The position numbers were made by a program, and so were the translations under genes. A stretch of 64,000 nucleotides of DNA from DASPOJ01 sp049790315 (GTDB lineage: Bacteria; Acidobacteriota; Terriglobia; Acidiferrales; UBA7541), in assembly GCA_049790315.1 (NCBI GenBank), contig JBAQYV010000177.1, positions 21,360 to 85,359 on the forward strand. The letters are read 5' to 3'. This document shows positions 44,635-53,399 of the stretch, in pieces; the stretch's first letter is position 1, and every line of letters begins with the position of its first letter. The notes beneath the pieces are model-generated. The model was given only the letters and a program-made list of their open reading frames with translations, made no database searches and was not told where the DNA came from.

Positions 44635-47600
44635 TTAGAACTCCGGCCCAACAGTGTACCGTAGCGTAGTCTCGGCCGGCAGATCGGCAACCAGGGGAAT
44701 GGCAACCTCCAGCAACACGGAATCCGATTTCATCACCACTGTCACGATGCCTGCTGTCCACTCGAAATCGAGTGCCGCATGACCCGGCGTGCGAATTTCC
44801 AGCCTCTTCACTCCCACCGGCGACTCAATCGGCGCCCCCAGCGGCTCATAGCGAGCACACGCCCTGTCCGAATCCTGAGCACGCTCCGCCTGTGCGCCAC
44901 CGCCTGATTGCGTGGCGGGCTCAATCCAACAAAATTGCGTTGACCGGTCCTCACCGCTGGCCGCCGGAAGTGATGACGCGGCGACGAATTGAACGGGCGG
45001 CGTCGATGACGAAATCCCGTCCGCGGGTTTCAGCGATACTCGATAGCTCGCTTCAACGATTGTGGGCGAGATCAGGCGAATGGTTTTTTCAATCGACGCG
45101 CCGGCAGCGCCCGCCTCTGGCGCGTCGTAACGCATGCGCACACCAGGTGCGGTACTAGTGGCCTGCGCTATCGTCGCACGATCACCGGCCTCGGAAGCCG
45201 GCGATGACGCCGCGCCCGCGTCAGTCCACTCTGCGCTATACGCGCGATTGAAAGTGAAATCCCGCGGCTCCGAGTCTCCGCTCATTAGAAACCAATCTCG
45301 CAGCGCGCCCACCGTGGTTGTGAAATTTTCGCCGGACGCCGCGGAGACCATCGCCAACATCCTTCCGCCGTCCCGCGGAGAAAGAAATAAACGTAGCCCG
45401 CCGCTTCCAACAACCCACTCCGGCGATCCATCGCGCTCGAAGTCGTATGTGAAATGAAAGAATCCTCCGGAGCCCTCCTCTTGGAATGTCAGCGGAATCT
45501 GCAACTGCCGCTCTCCTGACGTCAGATTTAGCTGGCCCGGCAATCTGCCGTCCGCCGCCCATACCGGAGGACTCAACGGATCAGGAATAGCCTTCATGCT
45601 GGTAAAAATCGTGTCGCCGGGATCCACGTGCACCAAATCCGACGCCGTTAGCGGACCTTCGAGGTGCGCCGTGAAACTCACGGTGCGGTCGCCGCGATTG
45701 TTTGTCCGCAGAATTACACGCTCGCCTTTTTCCTCTGATGCTGTGCCATGCGGCGCCAGGATTAGCGCCGGCGCACTCCCCAGCGACGGCCCTTGTCCCA
45801 GCGGCAGACGCATGGCGCTCAGCACCGAAACATCGAACGCGCTGGGCGGATGCTTCTGAGGAGCTAACTTCTCGGCCACCTTGGGCGTGTATCGCAGATA
45901 AATCTTCACCACGCGAACATAATCCGGCGCCGCGCCGCGCAGCACGTTCACCTCGAACGCGTGGACCACTTTCGACCACTGGCCGTCAACGCTGTTGTCG
46001 TCGAGTTCTACTTTATCCGGCTGACTCTGCAGGCGCAGCAAAACCTTGGCGCTCATCGGAGCGTAAAAAATTAACTCAAGCACATTCTTTTCACGTTCCG
46101 CGCTCAGCAACTCCGCGCCGGACGAGATGATCTCGTCCGAGCACGATTCTGCTGGTTTCACTTCGCCGCACAAGGGAGCATGTAGCGGCAGCAGCAGCGA
46201 TTCGCCCGGCGGAACCGCGACGTGAACGCGGAGCGTGCCCTGATATTTGCCCGTGGCTGTGTCCGAAGGCGCCAGCACATCGAAGTCCGCTTCCGCCGCG
46301 CGTGATGTATCGAGGTTTGTCGCGCTCAGCAGGCCCGCGGCGCACAGTGGGCGCGTTCCGCATCGAGCGCCCAATGTCTCAAGCGGTCCGCCGGATTCCT
46401 GACCTACAAGCTCGCTCAACACGAACGAATCGTCCGGCGGAGCGGCCTCGCTCCGATGGATCACCGCTGGCGCTCCTGCCCTGTCCATAAGCCGGGCTAA
46501 TTCCGCGGTCGCCCAAGCGGCTTCCGGATGAGCCCGCGATTCCGTCAGCGATTCATCCGGTTCCACCCACGAATAAAAATCCTGTGCCCATTCGATCGTT
46601 GCCCCGTCACCATACGCGCGGCGGATCGCGTCCGGACCGTTCTCCATACGCGATTCCGATCCCGAACCGTTCCACAGCGCCGCAAGTCCCGGCAGAGTGG
46701 GCGCAGCCGATTCCGCAATCAGCGTCCCACCCCGGCTAACGTATTCCGTCAGCGCCTGCTGAGCCCGCTCCGGTAGAATCTCTTCCGCGCCCGCGTCCGT
46801 CTTCGGCGCCACGAGGATCAACACTGGATCGCGCAACAGCCGTTCGACAGACTGCGTCGCGGGATCTAAAACCTCTGGCGTGCGTCCCGCTAATTCCGTG
46901 ACACGAATCACTTGCTCGAGCACGCGCTCCGCTCGATCTCGATCCAATCGTTCCTGTTTTGTATTGAATGTCGGCCCATGCCCTGCGTCACTTTCCCTGG
47001 TCTCCGCCCGCGTCGTCTCAGCGCGAAGATCGATAATTCCGAGATCGCTGCGCAAATGCGCCGACGCCAGCCGCTCGCCCCACGCCTTCACCAACCTCCC
47101 GTTGCGCTCGATCGCCGCTGCTTGCGTGCGCCGCGCGCCTTCGATATCGAGCGCGGTGTCGCGATTCATATATCGATTCACTCCCGGTGTTTCATAACCC
47201 GCGGGAATCAAGGAATCTTGCAGGGGCGCGTACTCGACGCCGCCGATTCCGCGCCCGATTAACAAGCGCGTGCCCACAATCGTCGCCGATGCGGCTACAC
47301 GTAGCGGTGAGACTTCGTACGGCGCGGCATATCCGCCCGCGTGAAAAGATGTAATCAGCGCGGGAATATTCGGTTGTTGCCTGAGCGTGTCCGCCAGAAG
47401 ACCCAATGTGTCGGCATCATCGGCCGTCAGCGTTTCTAGCATCGGGGCCGCCAGATCCGCGTGCGCTTCCGTCGGTGAAAAAATCCATTGCCCTGCAATC
47501 CCCTCGGGTGCGGACTGCGCTGCGGCTGCGGCTGCATCTGCGTAATCGGCCGCGAGCGAATCGAGCCCCGATTGCTCCAAATCGCCGCGCGACACAAGAC

Positions 47601-48561
47601 ACGGCGCGTCCACGCCGCTCGCCATCAACTCTGAACAAATCGCGCCGGCATAGCGGCTCAGATTCTCCGCGCCTGATTCGCGCGACGCGACCGATGCATT
47701 TCCGAACCGCGGGCGATCGCTGAAACCATCGCCCACAATAATAAAAAGCAGCGGGCCGCTCGTATCCTGTGAGGTGGTATTCCCCCACGTGTCTGGCGGA
47801 TCGATCGTGATTTTCTTGTGCGAATCATACGGCGCCAATTCGCGCGCAAGCGCGGCGAACCACTCTTGGCTCGCGTGGACCATCGTCTCATGCGTTAACC
47901 ACTCGCCCGCGGCAACTTCCGCATCGCGATGAAAATCTGCTGCAATCGGCGGCTCCGTACCGTCAGCCAGTTGCTCGGCTGTCATTCCGAACTCGGGAGC
48001 GCGCAAAAGCCATTCGGGATACCCCGCAAGCCGCCATGTCGGCGGCATCTGCGGTCCCGCGTGCACGATCAATTTGAATCCACGATCGGCGATCAGGCGC
48101 AGAAGTCCGTGGAGGTCACGGCGCGGATTCGTGTGGCCGTCGAAATCGAATTCCCCTTCCGCCGTCTCGTGCCAATTCCACGGGATCGTCACGTCGATTG
48201 TGTTGATGCCGAGTTCGCGGTAGCGATCGAGCGAATGAGCCCACAGGTCCTGCGGCACGCCGAAATAATCAAACGCGGCGCCGTGCACAAAAAACGGCTT
48301 GCCATCCACTTGTAGCTCGGGCCATCCGTGGTCCTGTACGATGCGCGCGCCTGACAAATCGTGTGCGGTCGGAATATCTTGGGCAGCGGTAGAGGTGAGA
48401 GTCGCGAGGACCAACAAGAAAAACCAAAGGACGGACGGCAAAATCCACTTTGCAACAGTTGCAACGAATGCCACGCGCTTGCGCCCGCGAGAGTGCGTCG
48501 AATCGGCCAGCGAGCGACGTCGCGAGCCCCAGTCCCTCGACATTCGGCCGCTGCGCCGCAC
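44635..48561 (-). CDS. very large exported GH35-like (beta-galactosidase-like) protein, possibly inactive
   Basis: A 1308-residue protein with a basic N terminus and one hydrophobic segment (about 38-58, signal or anchor). Residues about 75-260 match the GH35 TIM barrel: GKPFFVHGAAFDYFGVPQDLW, LGINTIDVTIPWNWHE, GEFDFDGHTNPRRDL. The catalytic pair seems missing. Where GH35 has VQVENEYG after a GP-hydrophobic run, this has FIIVGDGFSD; where the nucleophile region reads like TEFW-GWF, this has ITSFHAGGY. The remaining 900 residues are beta-rich and unassigned. So it may bind rather than cleave galactosides. The alignment is by eye. Confidence 0.72.
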   Translation of the reverse strand: MRRSGRMSRDWGSRRRSLADSTHSRGRKRVAFVATVAKWILPSVLWFFLLVLATLTSTAAQDIPTAHDLSGARIVQDHGWPELQVDGKPFFVHGAAFDYFGVPQDLWAHSLDRYRELGINTIDVTIPWNWHETAEGEFDFDGHTNPRRDLHGLLRLIADRGFKLIVHAGPQMPPTWRLAGYPEWLLRAPEFGMTAEQLADGTEPPIAADFHRDAEVAAGEWLTHETMVHASQEWFAALARELAPYDSHKKITIDPPDTWGNTTSQDTSGPLLFIIVGDGFSDRPRFGNASVASRESGAENLSRYAGAICSELMASGVDAPCLVSRGDLEQSGLDSLAADYADAAAAAAQSAPEGIAGQWIFSPTEAHADLAAPMLETLTADDADTLGLLADTLRQQPNIPALITSFHAGGYAAPYEVSPLRVAASATIVGTRLLIGRGIGGVEYAPLQDSLIPAGYETPGVNRYMNRDTALDIEGARRTQAAAIERNGRLVKAWGERLASAHLRSDLGIIDLRAETTRAETRESDAGHGPTFNTKQERLDRDRAERVLEQVIRVTELAGRTPEVLDPATQSVERLLRDPVLILVAPKTDAGAEEILPERAQQALTEYVSRGGTLIAESAAPTLPGLAALWNGSGSESRMENGPDAIRRAYGDGATIEWAQDFYSWVEPDESLTESRAHPEAAWATAELARLMDRAGAPAVIHRSEAAPPDDSFVLSELVGQESGGPLETLGARCGTRPLCAAGLLSATNLDTSRAAEADFDVLAPSDTATGKYQGTLRVHVAVPPGESLLLPLHAPLCGEVKPAESCSDEIISSGAELLSAEREKNVLELIFYAPMSAKVLLRLQSQPDKVELDDNSVDGQWSKVVHAFEVNVLRGAAPDYVRVVKIYLRYTPKVAEKLAPQKHPPSAFDVSVLSAMRLPLGQGPSLGSAPALILAPHGTASEEKGERVILRTNNRGDRTVSFTAHLEGPLTASDLVHVDPGDTIFTSMKAIPDPLSPPVWAADGRLPGQLNLTSGERQLQIPLTFQEEGSGGFFHFTYDFERDGSPEWVVGSGGLRLFLSPRDGGRMLAMVSAASGENFTTTVGALRDWFLMSGDSEPRDFTFNRAYSAEWTDAGAASSPASEAGDRATIAQATSTAPGVRMRYDAPEAGAAGASIEKTIRLISPTIVEASYRVSLKPADGISSSTPPVQFVAASSLPAASGEDRSTQFCWIEPATQSGGGAQAERAQDSDRACARYEPLGAPIESPVGVKRLEIRTPGHAALDFEWTAGIVTVVMKSDSVLLEVAIPLVADLPAETTLRYTVGPEF

Positions 48562-48661
48562 GGAAGTTTATCTTAACCCGAGGGGCTAAGCTTTCCCAAT
48601 CGCGCTTTACCCCCGGTCTGATACAATCGCGCGCTTGCGGCCGACAGCGCCGCGCCGGCCA

Positions 48662-48955
48662 GTGCTATCGGAGCTTCACGCCAAGCGGTTCTACATTTCC
48701 GGAATGGTGCAGGGCGTGGGGTTCCGCTTCTTCGCGCGGCGCCAGGCCACGCGCCTGGGGATTGCCGGATACACGCGGAACTTGGCGGATGGGCGCGTCG
48801 AGGTCTACGCGGTTGGGACCGCGGAGCAGTTGCAATCGTTGGCCGCTGAGCTTGCGCGCGGGCCACGCACGTCGAGCGTCGAACGCGTCGAGGAAGAAGA
48901 CGCCAAAGTTCTCGAGCGGCACCACGACTGGTTTTCGATCGAACCTGGCGCTTAA
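48662..48955 (+). CDS. acyP: acylphosphatase
   Basis: A 97-residue alpha/beta sandwich enzyme that hydrolyses acyl phosphates such as acetyl phosphate. The signature RFYISGMVQGVGFRFFARR contains the catalytic arginine in VGFR, and YTRNLADGRVEV carries the catalytic asparagine. Length matches the family. The start is uncertain: the GTG at 48662 fits the family length, but a TTG at 48635 lies just after a TACAAT -10-like box and would make a nearly leaderless mRNA. It is followed by apt after 70 bases. Confidence 0.9.
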   Translation: MLSELHAKRFYISGMVQGVGFRFFARRQATRLGIAGYTRNLADGRVEVYAVGTAEQLQSLAAELARGPRTSSVERVEEEDAKVLERHHDWFSIEPGA

Positions 48956-49026
48956 ATCAAAATCGCCTTCGACATCTGTATCGTCGAATCCGGCGAATCC
49001 ATTAATTCGCAACGGGAGACAAACGC

Positions 49027-49548
49027 ATGGACGACCTGAAAAAACTGATTCGCGAAGTCCCGGACTACCCCAAGCCGGGCATCCTCTTTTACGATTTGAC
49101 GACGTTGCTGCAAAACGGTCCGGGTCTGCACATGATGATCGATGAACTCTGCGGCCACTACGACGGCGTAAAGGTAGACGTGGTGGTCGGCGTCGAGGCG
49201 CGCGGCTTCATCTTTGCGCCGGCGCTGGCGTATCGCCTGGGCGCGGGCTTCGTGCCGGTGCGCAAGCCCAAAAAACTGCCGTGCAAAACCGCGAGCATCA
49301 CATACCAACTCGAGTACGGCACGGACACTCTCGAAATTCACGAGGACTCGATTCGGCCGGGTCAACGCGTACTAATCAGCGACGACCTGCTGGCCACCGG
49401 AGGCACCGCCGCGGCCGCTATCGCGCTGGTGCGCAAACTTGGCGGCGACGTGGTCGGCGCGGCCTTCGCGCTCGAACTGACGTTTCTGAGCGGGCGCGCG
49501 AAATTGCCGGGCCTCGATGTATTTTCCCTGCTTCGTTACGATTCCTGA
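49027..49548 (+). CDS. apt: adenine phosphoribosyltransferase
   Basis: A 173-residue purine salvage enzyme (adenine plus PRPP to AMP). The PRPP motif is LISDDLLATGGTAAA, the flexible-loop motif follows VRKPKKLP, and the N terminus has IREVPDYPKPGILFYDLT, which is diagnostic of Apt. Length is normal. A GGGAGA site precedes the ATG. It forms a small plus-strand unit with acylphosphatase and converges with rlmB, 25 bases away. Confidence 0.95.
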   Translation: MDDLKKLIREVPDYPKPGILFYDLTTLLQNGPGLHMMIDELCGHYDGVKVDVVVGVEARGFIFAPALAYRLGAGFVPVRKPKKLPCKTASITYQLEYGTDTLEIHEDSIRPGQRVLISDDLLATGGTAAAAIALVRKLGGDVVGAAFALELTFLSGRAKLPGLDVFSLLRYDS

Positions 49549-49573
49549 TCGCGACTCGCCCCGTCGCCGACGT

Positions 49574-50308
49574 CTACCGCTTCGGCATGGCGCGTTGGCG
49601 AACCGCCTCAAACAGCGCGATTCCCGCGGCGACCGAAACATTCAAAGTGCGCACGGGTCCAGATGTTGGAATCGAAGCCAGAAAATCGCAGCGCGTGCGA
49701 ATCAGTTCGTGAAGTCCCTTGCCTTCCCCGCCGAGCACGATTCCGGTAGGAACGGTTAAATCCAAATCCGTCAGATTTTTGTCGCTGCGCTCGTCCAAAC
49801 CCACTAACCAATAGCCCGCTTCTTTCACTTCTTCCATCGCACGCGCCAGATTCGGCACTCGCGCCACAGGCAAATGCTCGAGAGCTCCGGCCGCGGCACG
49901 CGCTACGGCGTCCGTCAACCCGGCGGCGCGGCGTTCCGCGATCACCACGCCGCGCGCGCCCGCCGCGAGCGAGGTGCGAATTACGGCGCCCAAATTGTGC
50001 GGATCTTCCACTCCATCGAGCAGCACGAGTAACCCAGGCCCCGCGTCCGAAACGCGCAACAGCTCGGTGAGAGTTACCGGCGGCTTCGCGGCAGCGAATG
50101 CCACCACGCCTTGATGCTCGCGCGTGCCACTGGCGCGATCGATCTGCGCGCGCTCTTCAAAACGCACCGGCACGCCGTGCCGCCGCGCGAGCTGCACGAG
50201 GTCGTCGAGCCGATCGCCGTGCCGTCCGCGAGCAATCAGTACACGATCGAGCGGACGACCCGCTTCAAGCGCCTCGCGCACCGCATGAATTCCAGTCAAT
50301 CGCTCCAC
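49574..50308 (-). CDS. rlmB: 23S rRNA 2'-O-methyltransferase, RlmB/SpoU family
   Basis: A 244-residue SpoU-family enzyme. An N-terminal RNA-binding domain (about 1-75) precedes the SPOUT knot with LVLLDGVEDPHNLGAVIRT, IVLGGEGKGL and TLNVSVAAGIALFEA. RlmB methylates the 2'-O of G2251 in the peptidyl-transferase loop. The start is a GTG. In Bacillus the same enzyme follows ispD-ispF-gltX-cysE-cysS; here it follows ispD-ispF-GltX remnant, which supports the call. A TrmH-like tRNA role is the main alternative. Confidence 0.9.
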   Translation of the reverse strand: MERLTGIHAVREALEAGRPLDRVLIARGRHGDRLDDLVQLARRHGVPVRFEERAQIDRASGTREHQGVVAFAAAKPPVTLTELLRVSDAGPGLLVLLDGVEDPHNLGAVIRTSLAAGARGVVIAERRAAGLTDAVARAAAGALEHLPVARVPNLARAMEEVKEAGYWLVGLDERSDKNLTDLDLTVPTGIVLGGEGKGLHELIRTRCDFLASIPTSGPVRTLNVSVAAGIALFEAVRQRAMPKR

Positions 50309-50418
50309 GAAAACTCCAAAAGAATTCCTGAGCGCAAGTTTTCTTTGCCGCGGAGTCTTTCCTCACTCAGGCCCTCAAGTATCATGCGCGCGGCTCGCTT
50401 ACCGAAAACTTCCGCGCG

Positions 50419-50982
50419 TCAATCGAGAACACCACAGAACTCGAGCATGCGCTCGCGCGCCGTTTTTACAGGCGCAAAACCCGGCGCAGCCGCGGCTGTG
50501 TCGAGCAACAATATGACGCGATCCAGTTCGCCTTCTCCGGCGCGGCCGGCCAGCGCCAGGCGAATGGAGTGAAACAGAGGTCGGCCACTCACGCCACTGC
50601 GCTGCTTCACGGCAGCGACAATCTCACTGAACCGCACCGAATCGATTGGCGATCCATCAAGCACTTCGACGCCGAGCGCGCGGATTGCGTCGCGCGCACC
50701 CTGGCGCAGTAGCACGGCATGCGCATCCGACGACTCGATAATCTCGCGCGCATCGTAGCGGAATACGAGACTCAATAACGCCGCGAGAGCATCGCAATCC
50801 GCGGCATACGGACCAAGCCACGCAGCAGCGTCCGCCACCCACTTTCCTGCCGGCGACGAGCTTGAATCCGAATCCAAGTTGAGGTCATCGCCGAACCAGC
50901 CGCGCTCGGTCAAGATCGCGCGCACATCGAAGGCCGTCCAAACGTTTGCAGCGGAGGCCCGAGTTCCGCTCTTAATCCTCAC
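50419..50982 (-). CDS. orphan C-terminal anticodon-binding domain of glutamyl-tRNA synthetase
   Basis: A 187-residue protein matching the end of GltX: SEIVAAVKQRSGVSGRPLF, then HSIRLALAGRAGEGELDRVI, then a helical close ARERMLEFCG. The HIGH and KMSKS catalytic parts are absent: just upstream lies ispF, and a GTG at 50982 overlaps the ispF end by 11 bases. So this is not a synthetase truncated by assembly. It may be a retained anticodon-binding module or a decaying remnant. In Bacillus gltX follows ispF, so the position fits loss of the N-terminal part. The first 100 residues are more diverged. Confidence 0.65.
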   Translation of the reverse strand: MRIKSGTRASAANVWTAFDVRAILTERGWFGDDLNLDSDSSSSPAGKWVADAAAWLGPYAADCDALAALLSLVFRYDAREIIESSDAHAVLLRQGARDAIRALGVEVLDGSPIDSVRFSEIVAAVKQRSGVSGRPLFHSIRLALAGRAGEGELDRVILLLDTAAAAPGFAPVKTARERMLEFCGVLD

Positions 50983-51451
50983 GCGCGAGCGTTGCCACGG
51001 CGTGCGCAGCGATGGCCTCGCCGCGGCCGACGGCGTCGACGCCTTCGTTCGTTTTGGCTTTGAGGTGAACTCGCGCGACATCCACACCTAGCGCTTCCGC
51101 CAGCGACTCGCGCATGGCGGGAAAGTGAGGATTCAGCTTGGGCTTCTCGGAGATGACGATCGCGTCTACGTAGTCGATTGTCCAACCATGTTCGTCAAGC
51201 AGATCGCTTACTTGCTCAAGAAAGCGCAGGCTCGGCACACCCTTCCATTTCGGATCGGTATCCGGAAAATGCGTGCCGATGTCGCCAAGGCCGGCGGCGC
51301 CCAGCAAAGCGTCACAAATTGCGTGGGCCAACACGTCGCCATCGGAATGCGACACGGCGCCTTTCTCGAATGGAACCGTGACGCCACCGAGCACAAACGC
51401 ATGGCCTGCCTCCAGGCGATGCAAGTCGTAACCGATGCCCACGCGATTCAT
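50972..51451 (-). CDS. ispF: 2-C-methyl-D-erythritol 2,4-cyclodiphosphate synthase
   Basis: A 159-residue MEP-pathway enzyme. It has the zinc-binding GYDLHRLE and VSHSDGDVLAHAICDALLGA, and the substrate loop GDIGTHFPDTDPKWKG. It converts CDP-ME 2-phosphate to the cyclodiphosphate, acting as a trimer. The ATG is 3 bases after the ispD stop, so ispD-ispF form a coupled pair; both act consecutively save for IspE. Length is normal. Confidence 0.96.
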   Translation of the reverse strand: MNRVGIGYDLHRLEAGHAFVLGGVTVPFEKGAVSHSDGDVLAHAICDALLGAAGLGDIGTHFPDTDPKWKGVPSLRFLEQVSDLLDEHGWTIDYVDAIVISEKPKLNPHFPAMRESLAEALGVDVARVHLKAKTNEGVDAVGRGEAIAAHAVATLARED

Positions 51452-51453
51452 GG

Positions 51454-52194
51454 CTATCTTTTTCCGCCGGCAGCGCCTTGGGACGCGCGCTCCTGCTCAA
51501 GATAGAAACGCGCCAGCTCCATGTCTCCAGGGCGCGTGATTTTCAGATTTCGATCGGAGCCCAGAACCACATGAACATCGTGTCCCAAGTGCTCGACAAG
51601 ACCGGCTTCGTCGGAAGCAGTGATTCCCTCCTGACGCGCGCGCGCAAAGGCTTCGAGGAGCAGGGCGGCATGGAACACTTGCGGAGTTTGGGCCAACACC
51701 ACGCGCTCGCGCGGAATCGTCGCGGTGATCAGCGCGACATCGCCGGGCAAACTCGCGCGCTTCACTTCCTTCACGGTATCAAGCGCAGGAACACCTAGAA
51801 TCGCGGCGCCGCAGGCACGCGCTTCGGCGATCACGCGCTCGACCTGTTCACGCTTTACAAGAGGACGAACCGCGTCATGCACCAGAATTAATTCGGCATC
51901 GCGCGGGACTTCGGTGAGCGCGGCGGCAACGGAATCTTGCCGCGAATTCCCTCCCGTTAGAACGCGCACCGGCCGGCCCGTCGATTGACCTTTCAAACGG
52001 GCGCGCAGAGCTTCAGCCTCTTCCGCGTGAGTGGGAATAAAAAAATCGGTGATCTCCGCGCACTCGGCCAAGCGGCGGAGAGTGAATTGGACCAGCGGCA
52101 CGCCGTCAAGCTCAAGAAACTGCTTCGGCGTGTCGGCGCCCATGCGCGTTCCGAAGCCCGCGGCGGGCAGAATGGCGGCAATACGGTTGGCCAT
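51454..52194 (-). CDS. ispD: 2-C-methyl-D-erythritol 4-phosphate cytidylyltransferase
   Basis: A 246-residue nucleotidyltransferase. ILPAAGFGTRMGADTPKQFLELDG carries the CTP-binding glycine loop and the conserved Arg/Lys; LILVHDAVRPLVKREQVERVI, PALDTVKEV and LAQTPQVFHAALL are also typical. It joins MEP to CTP. It starts the ispD-ispF-GltX domain-rlmB unit. Upstream, 200 bases separate it from the divergent cupin gene; the promoter should be there. Confidence 0.96.
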   Translation of the reverse strand: MANRIAAILPAAGFGTRMGADTPKQFLELDGVPLVQFTLRRLAECAEITDFFIPTHAEEAEALRARLKGQSTGRPVRVLTGGNSRQDSVAAALTEVPRDAELILVHDAVRPLVKREQVERVIAEARACGAAILGVPALDTVKEVKRASLPGDVALITATIPRERVVLAQTPQVFHAALLLEAFARARQEGITASDEAGLVEHLGHDVHVVLGSDRNLKITRPGDMELARFYLEQERASQGAAGGKR

Positions 52195-52395
52195 AGATCA
52201 GTCCCTGACAATCCGGGGGCAGAAGTGTACACCAGGGCGAAGAGCAGATAAACACGGCGAGGGCGTTTTCAAAGCGCGGCTGATTCCGCGAAACTTTGTG
52301 ACGCGATTGTGATATAGGTGCGGATGCGACTTTGAGAATTGGCGTGGTGATCTCCGGAAAAGATGCCGGAATGGCCGACGGTCGCGGAGGCTACA

Positions 52396-52896
52396 ATGCG
52401 ATTCATGCGATGGACAGTTTTGCTGGCAGCGCTCGGAATTTGCTCGCTGGCGAATCCCAACACGACACGGGCCCGCGCCGCGGGCGGACAGGCGAATAAC
52501 ATGGAGAAACCGGCGGAGGCGCTGGGAGTTCTGTACTATCCGGCGGCGCAGGTGACGGCGGCGCTGCAAAACGGCACGACTCTGCTGACCGGAGACAATT
52601 ACGATTACCGACTGATCGGCGGCCGGCACAACTCGCCGGGAGGAGCCGAGTTGCATAAGAAAGAGACGGACATCTTCTATGTGGTGGACGGCTCGGCGAC
52701 TTTTGTTACGGGCGGAACGATCCTGAATGAGACAGGCTCGTCGACGGACGAGGTGCGCGGCAGCGGAATCGACGGCGGCGTGAGCCACACGCTGTCGCAG
52801 GGAGACGTGATCGTGATTCCCGCGGGCACGCCGCATTGGTTCAAGACTGTGCCGACGATGATCCACTACTTCGTGATCAAAATAAAAACGAATTGA
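52396..52896 (+). CDS. exported cupin-domain protein
   Basis: A 166-residue protein with a signal peptide (about 1-30, ending TRARAAGG). The cupin fold has the metal-binding motif NSPGGAELHKKETDIFYVVDG in place of the GxxxxxHxHxxxxE pattern, and motif 2 as GDVIVIPAGTPHWF. Only some of the usual metal histidines are visible (one in motif 1, one in motif 2), so metal binding may be atypical. The role is unknown; it may be a small-molecule-binding or isomerase-like protein. The next gene is the repeat locus. Confidence 0.8.
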   Translation: MRFMRWTVLLAALGICSLANPNTTRARAAGGQANNMEKPAEALGVLYYPAAQVTAALQNGTTLLTGDNYDYRLIGGRHNSPGGAELHKKETDIFYVVDGSATFVTGGTILNETGSSTDEVRGSGIDGGVSHTLSQGDVIVIPAGTPHWFKTVPTMIHYFVIKIKTN

Positions 52897-52933
52897 TGCG
52901 CTCGGCCTGACGAGGCGCCTCCGCGGAACTGAA

Positions 52934-53302
52934 GTGGAGGCGCTTCCAAGCGTCCACAGCCCCTCCCCCCTACCGTGTTTTCTGGAAGTGTTGATTCTAA
53001 AGGACTTTAAGTCCTTATTCCCAGAAGTGCTGATTCTAAGGGACTTTAAGTCCTTATCGCCGGAAGTGTTGATTCTAGTGAGCTTGAAATCTTTTGTAAT
53101 GAGTGAGATACAAAAATGCATGAAAATCGTGGAAGTGTTGATTCCAGGAGACTTATCAAAATACCGTAAAATGCTTATTCTATTGGATTTAAGTGAAAAA
53201 CAGGGCTGGGAGGAGGTGTGGAATTCGAACGTGAATACGGTGTACATAAAAGAGTATAGCACAAACTTGGATTGGCGTCAATGGGTTCGCAAGACCAACT
53301 AG
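52934..53302 (+). CDS. repeat-bearing small open frame, 13-residue units
   Basis: This 122-residue frame contains units of 13 residues matching 39-bp DNA repeats: EVLILKDFKSLFP, EVLILRDFKSLSP, EVLILVSLKSFVM, then diverged EVLIPGDLSKYRK and MLILLDLSEKQG, followed by a tail WNSNVNTVYIKEYSTN. The 39-base period equals 13 codons, so repeats keep the frame. However, the DNA is AT-richer than the neighbours, the palindromic repeats read similarly on the other strand, and no good ribosome site is visible. It could be a real repeat peptide or a noncoding element. I list it as tentative. Confidence 0.3.
   Translation: MEALPSVHSPSPLPCFLEVLILKDFKSLFPEVLILRDFKSLSPEVLILVSLKSFVMSEIQKCMKIVEVLIPGDLSKYRKMLILLDLSEKQGWEEVWNSNVNTVYIKEYSTNLDWRQWVRKTN
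52984..53190. repeat. 39-bp direct repeats with palindromic cores
   Basis: GAAGTG(T/C)TGATTCTA occurs at 52985, 53024 and 53063, exactly 39 bases apart, and again in diverged form at 53132 and near 53171. Units 1 and 2 contain the palindrome GGACTTTAAGTCC (53002-53014 and 53041-53053). The stretch is AT-rich compared with the chromosome. No spacer-like unique sequences separate the units, so it is not a CRISPR array. Confidence 0.85.
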
Positions 53303-53399
53303 TGTCAAGGATTGTGAGTAAATTCGGGGAGGGCTTTGTTCTCCGAGCAGCGGTTTAGGACTAGGGTCATTAGGCTGAGTCTGCGGGATAGTTTCTTTA

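Noticed and set aside
52984..53190. 39-bp repeats as a CRISPR array
   Set aside because: Units are contiguous with no unique spacers and no cas genes lie in the window.
52198..53262. A 354-codon minus-strand frame across the 39-bp repeats and cupin
   Set aside because: It overlaps the cupin gene in antisense; its repeated INTSG-like units arise from the palindromic DNA repeats. No initiation signal.
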